Positions 27,124 to 37,184 of a stretch of 64,000 nucleotides of DNA are shown here, in pieces; positions within the stretch are counted from its first letter, which is position 1, and each line of letters starts with the position of its first letter. Origin of the DNA: Taklimakanibacter lacteus (GTDB lineage: Bacteria > Pseudomonadota > Alphaproteobacteria > Rhizobiales > Aestuariivirgaceae); contig QOZQ01000001.1 in NCBI GenBank assembly GCA_003576695.1, forward strand, positions 372,001 through 436,000. Reading direction: 5' to 3'. Below the pieces are notes generated by a model that saw nothing but the letters and a program-made list of their open reading frames with translations, was not told where the DNA came from and searched no databases. Both the position numbers and the translations under genes were made by a program.

Positions 27124-28142
27124 TCACAAGGAACGGCCGAGCTTCAGGTCGTCGCGAATGCACCGCGTCCAGTGGCCGCCGTCCACTTGCCGGAGCGGCG
27201 GCACCGCGCTTGCGCATTCGGGCAAGGCATAGCGGCAGCGGCCACGGAAGGCACAGCCCGAGGGCGGCGCCAATGGACTCGGAATGTCGCCTTTGAGGAT
27301 GATGCGTTCGCGCCGGATGGTCGGGTCCGGAACCGGGACGGCGGAGAACAAGGCTTCGGTATAGGGATGGCGCGGCCGCCGGAACAAGGCGCGGGTCGGC
27401 GCGATCTCGACGATACGGCCTAGATACATGACCGCGACGCGGTCGCAGAGATGGCCGACCACAGCCAGGTCATGGCTGATGAACAGCATGGCGACGCCGA
27501 GTTCCTTGCGGATGTCGATCAGCAAATTGACGATCTGCGCCTGGATCGAGACGTCGAGCGCCGAGACCGGCTCGTCGGCGACCAGAAAGGCGGGCTCGAG
27601 GATCAAGGCGCGGGCAATGCCGATGCGCTGACGCTGGCCGCCCGAGAATTCGTGCGGGTAGCGGCCGGCATAGTGCAGCGACAGGCCGACCGTGCGCAGC
27701 ACTTCGCCGATGCGGGCGTCGCGCGCCGCGCCGTCGAGCTCCGGCCGCTGGATGAGGAGGGGGGCGCCGACGATCTGGCGCACCGTCATGCGCGGGTTGA
27801 GGGAAGCGAACGGGTCCTGGAAGATGAACTGCATGCGCGGCCGGAGCGGGCGCAGCGCCCGTCGGCCAAGCTTCGTCACATCGCGGCCTTCGAACAGGAT
27901 CTGCCCGCTGGTCGGCGTGCTCATGCGCAGGATGGCGCGCCCCAGCGTGCTCTTGCCCGAGCCCGATTCACCGACCAGGCCCAGGACCTCGCCTTTGGCG
28001 ATCGAGAAGGAGACATCGTCCACCGCGCGCACCACGTCACCGCGCCGCAGCAGGCCGCCGCCGACAGGGAACCATTGGCGAAGCTCGCGCACTTCGATCA
28101 GCGGACTTTCGGGGACAGGTGCGGCGATCGCCGCCGTTGCGG

Positions 28143-28146
<4 letters not shown>
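27124..28146 (-). CDS. Peptide-type ABC transporter ATP-binding protein, DppF-like
   Basis: 340 residues; Walker A GESGSGKST at 59-67, signature FSGGQRQRIGIARAL, Walker B LVADEPVSALDVSIQ, and the C-terminal extension with Cys-containing GCAFRGRCRYALPECASA that marks oligopeptide ATPases. ATG 28146 makes an ATGA overlap with the DppD-like stop; a longer frame would run into that gene. Last gene of a five-gene importer operon on the minus strand. Confidence 0.92.
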
Positions 28147-29159
<1,013 letters not shown>

Positions 29160-29166
29160 CGGGGGC

Positions 29167-30054
29167 TCACTTCACATCGAAGCGCGCATCGAGCGCGTCG
29201 CGCAGGCCGTCGCCGACGAAGTTGAAGCTTGCGACCGAGAGCGTGATCATGAGGCCGGGAAAGATCGCGAGCCAGGGGGCGGAGCCCAGATATTGCTGGG
29301 CATTGTTGAGCATGTTGCCCCAGCTCGCCATCGGCGCCTGGATGCCGTAGCCGAGGAAGCTCACATAGGCCTCCATCAGAACCGCCCGGGCGACGGTCAG
29401 CGTCGCCGCCACGACGATCGGCCCGATGGCGTTGGGCAGGAGCTCGCGGAACATGACATAGCGGCCGGGCGCGCCGATCATCTCGGCGGCCAGGATGAAA
29501 TCGCGCTCGCGCAATGAACGCACCTGCGCTTCCACCACGCGCGCCACCTCCATCCAGCTCGTCGCCGCAATGATGAGCGTGATCGTCGTGACGCTCGGCT
29601 GGATGAAGGCGGCGAGGATCAAGAGCAGGAAGATCGAGGGGAAGCACAGCATCGCATCGACGAAGCGCATCAGCACGATGCGAATGGCGCCGCCATAGTA
29701 GCCGGCCGTGATGCCCACCAGCGTGCCGAAGGCGGTGCTGACGATCATCGCCAGGAAGCCGATGGCGAGCGAGATGCGTCCTGCCATCAGCAGGCGCACC
29801 AGAAGGTCGCGGCCGAGCTGGTCGGTGCCGAACAGGTGCCCGCCCCAGGGCGGTGGCGCGAAGCGGTGACGGATGTCGATCTTGAGCTGGTCGAAGGGGA
29901 TGAGCCACGGTCCGACGATGCTCGCCAGCACCATGAGCACGATGGCTACGATGCCGAACAGAGCGAGGCGGTGGCGGCGGAAACGGCGCCAGGCACGGTT
30001 GCCGGTCGTGGCGAGGTCGCGTTCCAGGGGGGCCAGGGCGGCGGCGGTCGTCAT
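29167..30054 (-). CDS. Peptide-type ABC transporter permease, DppC-like
   Basis: 295 residues: cytoplasmic N-terminus, first helix near 30-50, the DppC signature HRFAPPPWGGHLFGTDQLGRDLLVRLL, and EAA-like loop AAEMIGAPGRYVMFRELLPNAIGPIVV near 190-215. Ends FVGDGLRDALDARFDVK, the conserved DppC tail. Seven bases follow the DppB-like stop. Confidence 0.93.
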   Translation of the reverse strand: MTTAAALAPLERDLATTGNRAWRRFRRHRLALFGIVAIVLMVLASIVGPWLIPFDQLKIDIRHRFAPPPWGGHLFGTDQLGRDLLVRLLMAGRISLAIGFLAMIVSTAFGTLVGITAGYYGGAIRIVLMRFVDAMLCFPSIFLLLILAAFIQPSVTTITLIIAATSWMEVARVVEAQVRSLRERDFILAAEMIGAPGRYVMFRELLPNAIGPIVVAATLTVARAVLMEAYVSFLGYGIQAPMASWGNMLNNAQQYLGSAPWLAIFPGLMITLSVASFNFVGDGLRDALDARFDVK

Positions 30055-30061
30055 GGGCGCC

Positions 30062-31021
30062 TCATGTCAGCCGGATGCGGGGATCGGCGGTGGCGGCGAA
30101 GATGTCGGCGAGCAGGTTGCCGAGCAGCGCCAGCAACGCCGAAAACATGAGAATCCCCATGATCACCGGGTAGTCGCGGTACCCCAGCGAATCGAGCAGG
30201 AGGCGGCCCATGCCCGGCCAGGTGAAAACCGTTTCGGTGACGAGCGCGCCGCCGAGAAGCGTCGGGATCTCGACACCGGCGAGCGCGATCATCGGCAGGA
30301 GCGCATTGCGCAAGGCATGGTGCCAGAGCACGGTGCGCTCAGGCAGCCCCTTGGCGCGGGCGGTGCGGATGAAGTCCTGGTTGATCACGTCCAGCATGGA
30401 GGCGCGCATATAGCGGCTCCAGATCGCCACCTCGACCAGCGCCAGCACCAGTGCCGGCGCGATCAGATGGTGCAGATAGTCGAGGAACGAGCCGTCGCCG
30501 CCAACCGTCATGCGGTTGCCCGGCGGCAGCCAACCGAGATTGACCGAGAAGGCATAGATGACGATCAGGCCGAACCAGAAGGTCGGGATCGACAGCGCCA
30601 CCATGGCGCCGACCGTCGCCAGCATGTCGAAGAGCGAATAGCTGCGGATGGCCCCCATCACGCCGATCCATATCCCGACGAAGACCGAGATGAGGATGGC
30701 GGCGCCCATGAGCTCGAGCGTCGCCGGCAGGCGTCCGGCGATCACCGCGAGCACCGGCTGGTTGTCGCGATAGGAGCGGCCCCAGTCGCCGCCGACGAGC
30801 CGCGTCAGCCACTCCCAATATTGCACCGGCAGCGGCCGGTCGAGACCCATCTCATGCGCGATGCGGGCGAGGTCTTCCTTGCTGAGGCCCGGCACCAGCG
30901 CGAACTGGCTGAGCGGCCCGCCCGGCGCCAGATGCAGCACGGCGAAGCCGATGATCGAGACGATGAGCAGCAGCACAAGGCTCTGCAGCAGGCGGCCGAG
31001 CAGGAAGTTGGCCATCAGCAT
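30062..31021 (-). CDS. Peptide-type ABC transporter permease, DppB-like
   Basis: 319 residues opening FLLGRLLQSLVLLLIVSIIGFAVLHLAPGGPLSQF, the DppB helix and periplasmic loop; EAA loop RTARAKGLPERTVLWHHALRNALLPMI near 220-245. The methionine at codon 3 (31015) is an alternative start. Located 64 bases downstream of the binding-protein stop. Confidence 0.93.
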   Translation of the reverse strand: MLMANFLLGRLLQSLVLLLIVSIIGFAVLHLAPGGPLSQFALVPGLSKEDLARIAHEMGLDRPLPVQYWEWLTRLVGGDWGRSYRDNQPVLAVIAGRLPATLELMGAAILISVFVGIWIGVMGAIRSYSLFDMLATVGAMVALSIPTFWFGLIVIYAFSVNLGWLPPGNRMTVGGDGSFLDYLHHLIAPALVLALVEVAIWSRYMRASMLDVINQDFIRTARAKGLPERTVLWHHALRNALLPMIALAGVEIPTLLGGALVTETVFTWPGMGRLLLDSLGYRDYPVIMGILMFSALLALLGNLLADIFAATADPRIRLT

Positions 31022-31084
31022 TCTCCCTCGGACCGGCCGCGAGCCGATTATCTCAGGCCCGCGGCACGATCCAAACGCGTAGCG

Positions 31085-32770
31085 TCAGCTCGCCCAGAAC
31101 CAGGTGCAGGCGTTCCAGCAATTCTCCTGAACATTGACGTTCGGTGTGAAGCCTTCGAGCTTGCCCTTGACGCCCTGCACCATCGCGTACTGGAAGATCG
31201 GCAGGAAGGGCAAGTCCTTGCGCGTCAGCTCCTGCATCTTCACGTAGGCGGCCTTGCGCTTCTCGATATCCACGGTCGCGGCGCCGTCGGCCAGGAGCTT
31301 GTCGACGTCCGGATTGGCATATTGCGTGGTGTTGTTGCCGGCGCCGCCCTTGGCCACGATGCCGGTCGAGGCGAAATACTGGGTCGCGTCCGGATCCGGC
31401 CCGACCATGAAGTCGATGCCGACCATCGTCGTGTCGAACTGGGAGAGGTTCCAGTAATCGCCCCACATCACCGCCGGCGGCAGGTTCTTGATGGTCATCC
31501 GGGCGCCGATGTCGCCCCAGGTCTGCTGCAGCAATTGCTGCGCCTGCTCGCGCACATGATTGCCCGCGGTGGTCGAGTTGGTGAACTCAAGGCGCTTGCC
31601 GTCCTTCTCGCGCACGCCGTCGGCGCCCGGCTTCCAGCCGGCATCGTCGAGCAGCTTCCTGGCCTTCTCCTGGTCGAAAGCATGCTTCGGCAGATCCGGG
31701 TTGAAAGCCCAGGACTGCCTGGGCAGGAAGGACTCGGTCGGGCTTGGCAGGCCGTAATAGATCTGCTCGATGATGCTCTGCTTGTCCATGGCGAGATAGA
31801 GCGCCTCGCGCACGGCCGCATCCTGGAAGATCGGATTGCCGAGATTGAAGGCGATGTTCTCGATGAAGGGCTGCGGCACCGGCGTCACCACACGGTCGGC
31901 AAGCGACTTCGCCTCCTCATAGTGATCGGGGGTGATGCCCTGGATGCCGATATAGTCGACGTCACCGGTCTGGAACTGGGTATAGAGCACCGTCAGGTCC
32001 GGCACATATTTGAAGATCAGCTTCTCCAGATAGGGGCCCTTGCCGTGATAGGCATCGCTGGCGGCGAGCGTGATGTGATCGCCGGGCACGCGCTCGACCC
32101 ATTTGAACGCGCCGGTGCCCACCGGGTTGGCCAGGAACGCCTCGGGCTTGTTGAAGTCCGCCGCCTTCTCGAGCAGATGCTTCGGCACGAGGAATGTCCA
32201 GGAGATGATCGAAGGCAGCGGCGCATAGGGACTCTTGAGCTTGAAGGTGAGCTCGCTCGGACCCAGGATCTTGATGTCCTGGATCAGATCGATGCCGGAA
32301 CGGCGGCCGGCCAGGAATTTCGGATTCTGGATCAGCTCGATATTGAACTTCACGTCGTCGGCCGTGAATGGCGTGCCGTCATGCCACTTGGCCTTGTCGT
32401 TGAGCTTCAAATGCCATTCGAGGCCATCGGCCGATATGCCGCCATTCTCCAGCGTCGGGACCTCGGCGACGAGATCGGGCTGGAATTCGCCCTTCTCGTC
32501 GACGCGCCAGAGCGGGCTGAAGAGATTGAAATAGACGCCTTCGTCGACCTCGATATGGGCGAGGAGCGGCATGAAGACGGTCGGCTCCTGCGAGAGGCCG
32601 ATCACCGCCTGTCCGGTCGGCTTGGAGGGCGGGGTCGCCGCCTCTGCGGCGGGGATCCAGCCCATTTTCGGGCCGGCCCAGGCGAGCGCGCCCGCCGATG
32701 CGCCGAGCGCCAGCAGGCGCCGGCGGCTGGTGAGCAATGGGATGGTTTCGTTTCTGCGGTCTTCACTCAT
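31085..32770 (-). CDS. Tat-exported solute-binding protein, family 5
   Basis: 561-residue periplasmic receptor of the second peptide-type importer. The N-terminus has a twin-arginine motif (SRRRLLALGAS at residues 15-25) and a hydrophobic stretch ending near IPAAEA (44), so export of the folded protein by Tat is likely; the first operon's binding protein uses Sec instead. GLEWHLKLNDKAKWHDGTPFTADDVKFN is the family-5 signature. It heads the operon SBP-B-C-D-F and is followed upstream by a flavin oxidase, hinting at an amine or amino-acid derivative as ligand. Confidence 0.92.
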   Translation of the reverse strand: MSEDRRNETIPLLTSRRRLLALGASAGALAWAGPKMGWIPAAEAATPPSKPTGQAVIGLSQEPTVFMPLLAHIEVDEGVYFNLFSPLWRVDEKGEFQPDLVAEVPTLENGGISADGLEWHLKLNDKAKWHDGTPFTADDVKFNIELIQNPKFLAGRRSGIDLIQDIKILGPSELTFKLKSPYAPLPSIISWTFLVPKHLLEKAADFNKPEAFLANPVGTGAFKWVERVPGDHITLAASDAYHGKGPYLEKLIFKYVPDLTVLYTQFQTGDVDYIGIQGITPDHYEEAKSLADRVVTPVPQPFIENIAFNLGNPIFQDAAVREALYLAMDKQSIIEQIYYGLPSPTESFLPRQSWAFNPDLPKHAFDQEKARKLLDDAGWKPGADGVREKDGKRLEFTNSTTAGNHVREQAQQLLQQTWGDIGARMTIKNLPPAVMWGDYWNLSQFDTTMVGIDFMVGPDPDATQYFASTGIVAKGGAGNNTTQYANPDVDKLLADGAATVDIEKRKAAYVKMQELTRKDLPFLPIFQYAMVQGVKGKLEGFTPNVNVQENCWNACTWFWAS

Positions 32771-32837
32771 GGCACTTCTCCCTATTGTGACTCGGTTGCC
32801 GCGGTTTCAAACGGACCCGCCGCGGATCGGGCCTGTT

Positions 32838-34166
32838 TCAGATTCCGGCGATCGGCCGCACGCGCGTGCCGTCGCTGAAACGCGAGAAACGGAATTCACC
32901 TGGATCGACGATCGGCGCCACGCCCATCGCCAGATCGGCAATGAGGCGGCCGGCGCCGGGGCCGATGCCGAAGCCATGACCGGAGAAGCCGGTCGCGATG
33001 ATGAGGCCCGGCACGCCGTCGACGCCCGAGATGACCGGTATCGCGTCGGGCATGACGTCGATCAGGCCGGCCCATTCCTGGACGACCTCGGCCGCGGCGA
33101 AAGACGGGATCATCTCCACCAATCGATCGAGCGCCGTACGCAGATATTCGCTGTCGGGCGCCGGATCGAGGACACGGGTCTCTTCATAGGGCGATGGCTG
33201 GTCGAGCGGCACCGGCCTCGCCTCGTGCAGCTCCTGCCGGAAGCGGCCGTCGAGGCGCAGTTTCAGGCTCTTGTGGTCCTCGCGCAGTGCCGGCAGGAAG
33301 TTGCTGAAGAAGCGGAAGCTGTCGGGAACGATCGGCACGACATTCACATTGCCGTTGGCGATGTTGTAGCCGCCGTCGAGCCGCTTGCGGAACGCGAAAT
33401 CGTTGCACCACAGCGCCGTCTCCGGCGGCCCGTCGAGGGGTGCTGTGCGCATCACGCTCGCGCGCACCTTGAGCTGCGGCAAGGTGAGGCCCAGATCCTT
33501 GAGAAAGCGCCTGGACCAGGCGCCCGCCGCCACCACCAGGGTGTTGCAGGCGATCCGGCCATGCTCGGTGATCACCGCCGACACCTTGCCGGCGCTCTTC
33601 TCGACGCCGCGCACGGCGCAATTGGTCAGCACCGCCGCGCCGGCGCGACGGGCAGCCGCGGCGATCGCGGGCGCTGCCTTCTGCGGCTCGGCGCGTCCGT
33701 CGGTGGCGCAGTAGAGGGCGGCCTTCCAGCGCCGTCCGCCGCCCGGCATCATCCGATCGAGCTCATTGCCGGCAACGAGGCGCGCCTCGATCTGGTAAGG
33801 CTGGGCATGGCCGAGCCAGGTTTCGTAGCGCGCGACATCGGCGTCGCTCTCGGCAGCGAAGAGAATGCCGGTGCGGCGGAAGCCGGTCTCGCCTTCGACC
33901 TCTCCATTCAGGCCCTCCCACAGGCGCAGGCTTTCGACGATCAGCGGAATCTCGCGCGGATCGCGCCGTGCCTTGCGCACCCAGCCCCAGTTGCGGCTGG
34001 ACTGCTCGCCGGCGATGTGGCCCTTCTCGCACAGGGCCACGGAAACCCCCTTCTGCGCCAGAAAGAAGGCTGCGCTGGTGCCGATGATGCCGCCCCCGAC
34101 AATGACGACATCGACGCTTGATGGGATGCGATGTTCGGCTTCCACAGGATCGACGACCGGACCCAT
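32838..34166 (-). CDS. FAD-dependent amino-acid/amine oxidoreductase (DAO family)
   Basis: 442 residues. FAD-binding VDVVIVGGGIIGTSAAFFLAQKG at about 18-40, then GEQSSRNWGWVRKARRDPREI typical of bacterial D-amino-acid or opine oxidase-like proteins, and ATGFSGHGFGIGPGAGRLIADL at the C-terminus. It starts one base after the stop of the SDR gene and precedes the ABC operon, so likely oxidises the compound that the operon imports. Exact substrate unknown. Confidence 0.88.
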   Translation of the reverse strand: MGPVVDPVEAEHRIPSSVDVVIVGGGIIGTSAAFFLAQKGVSVALCEKGHIAGEQSSRNWGWVRKARRDPREIPLIVESLRLWEGLNGEVEGETGFRRTGILFAAESDADVARYETWLGHAQPYQIEARLVAGNELDRMMPGGGRRWKAALYCATDGRAEPQKAAPAIAAAARRAGAAVLTNCAVRGVEKSAGKVSAVITEHGRIACNTLVVAAGAWSRRFLKDLGLTLPQLKVRASVMRTAPLDGPPETALWCNDFAFRKRLDGGYNIANGNVNVVPIVPDSFRFFSNFLPALREDHKSLKLRLDGRFRQELHEARPVPLDQPSPYEETRVLDPAPDSEYLRTALDRLVEMIPSFAAAEVVQEWAGLIDVMPDAIPVISGVDGVPGLIIATGFSGHGFGIGPGAGRLIADLAMGVAPIVDPGEFRFSRFSDGTRVRPIAGI

Positions 34167-34865
34167 CTAAACCATCTCCTCCAGGGTTGAGTTGATCGGG
34201 ATTTCGGCAATGCTCGCGGTATTCGGCAGGTCCAGCACGATGCCGACCAGCCGGGCAATATCGGAGGCTTGGGTCATGTCTTCGGGCGCCCGCTCAGTGA
34301 GGCCGATCGCCATGTCGGTGGCGACGAAGCCCGGGCAGATGGCGGTGGTGCGCACGCCCAGATCCCAGCCGGCCTGACGGATCGCATGCGTCATGGCAAG
34401 GGCGGCAAACTTGCTCGTGGCATAAAGGCCGGAGCGGGCGGACTTCACCCGCTTGCCGGAAAGCGAGACCAGCGTCACCACCCGGCCTTGCCCCGAGCGG
34501 GTGAGAAACGGCCAGGCCGCTTTGACGAGCCTCAGCGGCGAGCGCACATTGACCTGAAACAGCAGGTCGAGATCGCCGTCATCGGCCTCGATCACGGTCT
34601 TCGGGATCATCATGCCGGCATTGGCGATGACCGCATCGATGCGGCCGAAGCGCTCAACGGTCCGCCCGGCCCAGGCGGCCTCGCTGGCGATGTCCTCGGC
34701 ATCGTGGCGCGAGACCAGCGTGGCCGGTCCGCCGGGTGGCGCGGTCAGGTCTTGCGGCTTGCGCATGCCGAGGCTCAAGCGCCAGCCGCGCTCGGCGAGA
34801 TGCGCCGCGATCGCGGCACCGATGCCGCGATTGGCGCCGGAGATCATCGCCACACGCTCAACCAT
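34167..34865 (-). CDS. Short-chain dehydrogenase/reductase
   Basis: 232 residues. NAD(P)-binding TGxxxGIG variant SGANRGIGAAIAAHLAERG near residues 9-27, NAG motif DAVIANAGMMIPK near 78, catalytic Ser in VTLVSLSGKR, and YATSKFA with the Tyr/Lys pair near 146-150. All classical SDR residues are present. ATG 34865 chosen over a TTG two codons earlier. Directly coupled to the flavin oxidase gene; it could reduce or oxidise that enzyme's carbonyl product. Confidence 0.9.
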   Translation of the reverse strand: MVERVAMISGANRGIGAAIAAHLAERGWRLSLGMRKPQDLTAPPGGPATLVSRHDAEDIASEAAWAGRTVERFGRIDAVIANAGMMIPKTVIEADDGDLDLLFQVNVRSPLRLVKAAWPFLTRSGQGRVVTLVSLSGKRVKSARSGLYATSKFAALAMTHAIRQAGWDLGVRTTAICPGFVATDMAIGLTERAPEDMTQASDIARLVGIVLDLPNTASIAEIPINSTLEEMV

Positions 34866-34895
34866 TGCCAAGTCCCCGGCAATGGAGCGTGAGCG

Positions 34896-35441
34896 TCAGC
34901 CCTCGGCGAGGGGCTGTGTGTCTATATAGGTCTCGTAGACCTTGCGCAGCACGCGGGTGAGCGTCGCCTTTTCCTCTTTGCTCAATATGGCGAAGAAGTC
35001 GTCGTCCTGCTTCTTGATGACGAGGCGCAGGCGCCTGGCCAGATCCTTGCCCTTCCTGGTCAGATAGAGCTCGCGCGCGCGCCGCTCGGCGGGCGAGATC
35101 CGCTGCTGCAGATAGCCCGCATGCTCCATCTGCCAGAGCAGCTTGGTCATGGCCGAGCGGTCCTTGCGGATGAAATGCGCCAGCACCGAGGGCCTGAGAC
35201 CCGGATTGGAATCGACCATCAGGATGGTCGAGATCTTGCCGGTCCCGCCGCCGAGAGTCAGGGCTTCGGTGTGAGAATCCAGGTCCTGGCTGACCAGCAG
35301 ATTGACCGATCGCACGTAGAAGCTCAGCAGCGTATCGAGAATGTCGAAATCGATGTGCTGATAGGCGATGGTTTTCGGCGTCTTGCCGGGATTGCGCCGT
35401 CGTGCCTCGTCGCGCCGTCGCGCCAGATCGCTGGGACTCAT
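34896..35441 (-). CDS. MarR-family transcriptional regulator
   Basis: 181 residues with a winged helix in the middle: LRPSVLAHFIRKDRSAMTKLLWQMEHAGYLQQRISPAERRARELYLTRKGKDL. The N-terminal 45 residues are a longer helix-rich arm than usual for MarR. First gene of the minus-strand run ending in the peptide-type importer, so it probably represses that operon in response to the imported or oxidised compound. Confidence 0.88.
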   Translation of the reverse strand: MSPSDLARRRDEARRRNPGKTPKTIAYQHIDFDILDTLLSFYVRSVNLLVSQDLDSHTEALTLGGGTGKISTILMVDSNPGLRPSVLAHFIRKDRSAMTKLLWQMEHAGYLQQRISPAERRARELYLTRKGKDLARRLRLVIKKQDDDFFAILSKEEKATLTRVLRKVYETYIDTQPLAEG

Positions 35442-35534
35442 GTCCTCGACGCCCTCCCTTCGCCGTTAATCTCTTTTTCTCGTGATGGCAGATGGTCATT
35501 GAAACTGCAACCCCTCGCGCGGTCTCGGCATTGG

Positions 35535-36854
35535 CTAGAAGGGCGGCGGATCGGCACCGCCGGCGCGCGCCAATCGCTGATCGCGGATGCGCGACCAGGC
35601 CAGGAACAGCCTGGGCGCAAAGTTCATGTAAAGCGGCGCCGGGCGCAGCTTCTCGAGCGGCAAAGCGAGGTCCTCGCGCCGCGCACCCATGGCCCATTCC
35701 GCAAGGACGGTGCCCATCATTGTGCCGGTCGGCACGCCGCGGCCGGAATAGCCGAGCGAGGCGACCACGCCGGGCGCCAGATCGAACAGCCGGGGAATCG
35801 TCTTCGGCTGCATGTCGAGGGCGCCCAGCCAGTAATATTGCCAGTCGACCTCGGTGAGCTGCGGCAGGAGCCACTTCAGCTTGTCGCGCATCAGCGCCTT
35901 GGTGAAGGCGATGTCGCCGCCGCGCCGGCCTTCCACGAAGGCCGAAGTCACCAGCCGGCCTTCCTTGTTGTATTTGTAGATCATCGTGTCGCCGCGGCTG
36001 TCGACGACCGTATTGTTGTTGGGCGCGATGATCTTGCGCAGATTGTCGCCGATCGGCTGGGTCGCCATGACCGCGACGCCGAGGGTGCTGAAGGTCCTGT
36101 CGAGACCGGGCCAGAAGCCGGTCGTATAGGCGCCGGTGCCGCAGATCACCTTGTCGGCCAAGACCGCGCCTTGCTGCGTCTCGACGCGCCAGCGCACCCC
36201 TTCGGGCGTGATCGCCGTCACCGGGGATTGCGTGAACACCCGGCCGCCGCGCGACATGACCGCCCGCGCGAGGCCGCGCGAATAGCCCAGCGGATTGAGA
36301 TGGCCGCCTTCCGGATGAAACCAGCCGCCGTAATAGCGCGGCGACCCCGTCAGCTGCGTGACCTCGTCGCGATCAAGCATGCGCGCCGCCTTGCCGACCG
36401 ACTGATAGTAGCCGCAGCGCGCTTCCATCTTCGCCAGCACGCCCGGCGCGTGCGCGGCCTGGACATAGCCCGTCTGCACGCCTTCGCAGTCGATGTCGTA
36501 GCGACGGATGAGGTCGAAGACGAGATTGGCGGCATTGGTCTGGCGCGCGATCAGGCGCGCGGCGAAGGGCTCGCCCAGCATCTTGCGGATGGCCGGTATC
36601 TCATAGAAGTGGAAAGTCGGCGTGCAATGACCGGCATTGCGCCCCGAGCCGCCGTGACCGATCTCCTTGGCCTCGATGAGGACGACATCGACCCCTTGCT
36701 CGGCCAGATGCAGGGCCGAAGACAGGCCGGTATAGCCGCCGCCGATCACGCAGACATCGGCGTTAAGGCGATCGGTGAGCGGCTCCGTCTTCGGCGCCGG
36801 CGCTGCCGTCGCATACCAGAGAGAAGGCTCTATCGGCGCGTCCTGTATCTTCAC
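35535..36854 (-). CDS. FAD-dependent oxidoreductase, gamma-glutamylputrescine oxidase (PuuB/OrdL)-like
   Basis: About 439 residues. N-terminus EPSLWYATAAPAPKTEPL leads to VCVIGGGYTGLSSALHLAEQGVDVVLIEAKEIGHGGSGRNAGH, the PuuB/OrdL signature with its SGRNAG. C-terminal GYSGRGVPTGTMMGTVLAEWAMG is the second FAD/substrate motif. GTG 36854 (AGGAA upstream) is preferred over a TTG 13 codons earlier, but the start is not certain. Substrate probably a glutamylated or free amine; a sigma-70-like promoter lies upstream at 36978-37007. Confidence 0.86.
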   Translation of the reverse strand: MKIQDAPIEPSLWYATAAPAPKTEPLTDRLNADVCVIGGGYTGLSSALHLAEQGVDVVLIEAKEIGHGGSGRNAGHCTPTFHFYEIPAIRKMLGEPFAARLIARQTNAANLVFDLIRRYDIDCEGVQTGYVQAAHAPGVLAKMEARCGYYQSVGKAARMLDRDEVTQLTGSPRYYGGWFHPEGGHLNPLGYSRGLARAVMSRGGRVFTQSPVTAITPEGVRWRVETQQGAVLADKVICGTGAYTTGFWPGLDRTFSTLGVAVMATQPIGDNLRKIIAPNNNTVVDSRGDTMIYKYNKEGRLVTSAFVEGRRGGDIAFTKALMRDKLKWLLPQLTEVDWQYYWLGALDMQPKTIPRLFDLAPGVVASLGYSGRGVPTGTMMGTVLAEWAMGARREDLALPLEKLRPAPLYMNFAPRLFLAWSRIRDQRLARAGGADPPPF

Positions 36855-37184
36855 GCGGCGCGTTCCTGCGTTCTTGCTTTCGAAGGAAAGCAACTTCCCC
36901 GTCCCGCCGCCTTGCGAGCGGCAGATGAATTTCGATGCGACCGCTCACGCCGTCTGAGCTGGTGGATTTGAGAAATAATAGTAAGTTTCCACTATGGACA
37001 ATGTCAATGGATGTGACGTTGGCCAGACGGGGAATCCGCTGATTTTTCGACGCAGGCGGAATCAAGCCAGGAACCGGAACCCGGTCATCTTCGAACGGCA
37101 AAGGAAAGACTATCGATCTCTGCACGGATGCCGAGCCACGGTGCTCTTGCCGTGAACGAGGCCGACCCCGGCAGAAGCCGTTGG
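36855..37184. other. Gap with promoter and unexplained sequence
   Basis: 330 bases between the PuuB-like start and the cyclase stop (both minus strand). The left part holds a promoter-like site at 36978-37007. From 37010 to 37184 no gene or structure is recognised. Confidence 0.4.
36978..37007 (-). promoter_or_regulatory. Sigma-70-like promoter with overlapping operator-like inverted repeat
   Basis: On the minus strand TTGACA (37007-37002), an 18-base spacer, and TACTAT (36983-36978). The match to the bacterial consensus is the best found in the window. An inverted repeat ATAGT...ACTAT (36978-36995) covers the -10 and part of the spacer, as a repressor site would. It would drive the PuuB-like gene with a leader of about 115 bases. 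Confidence 0.55.
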
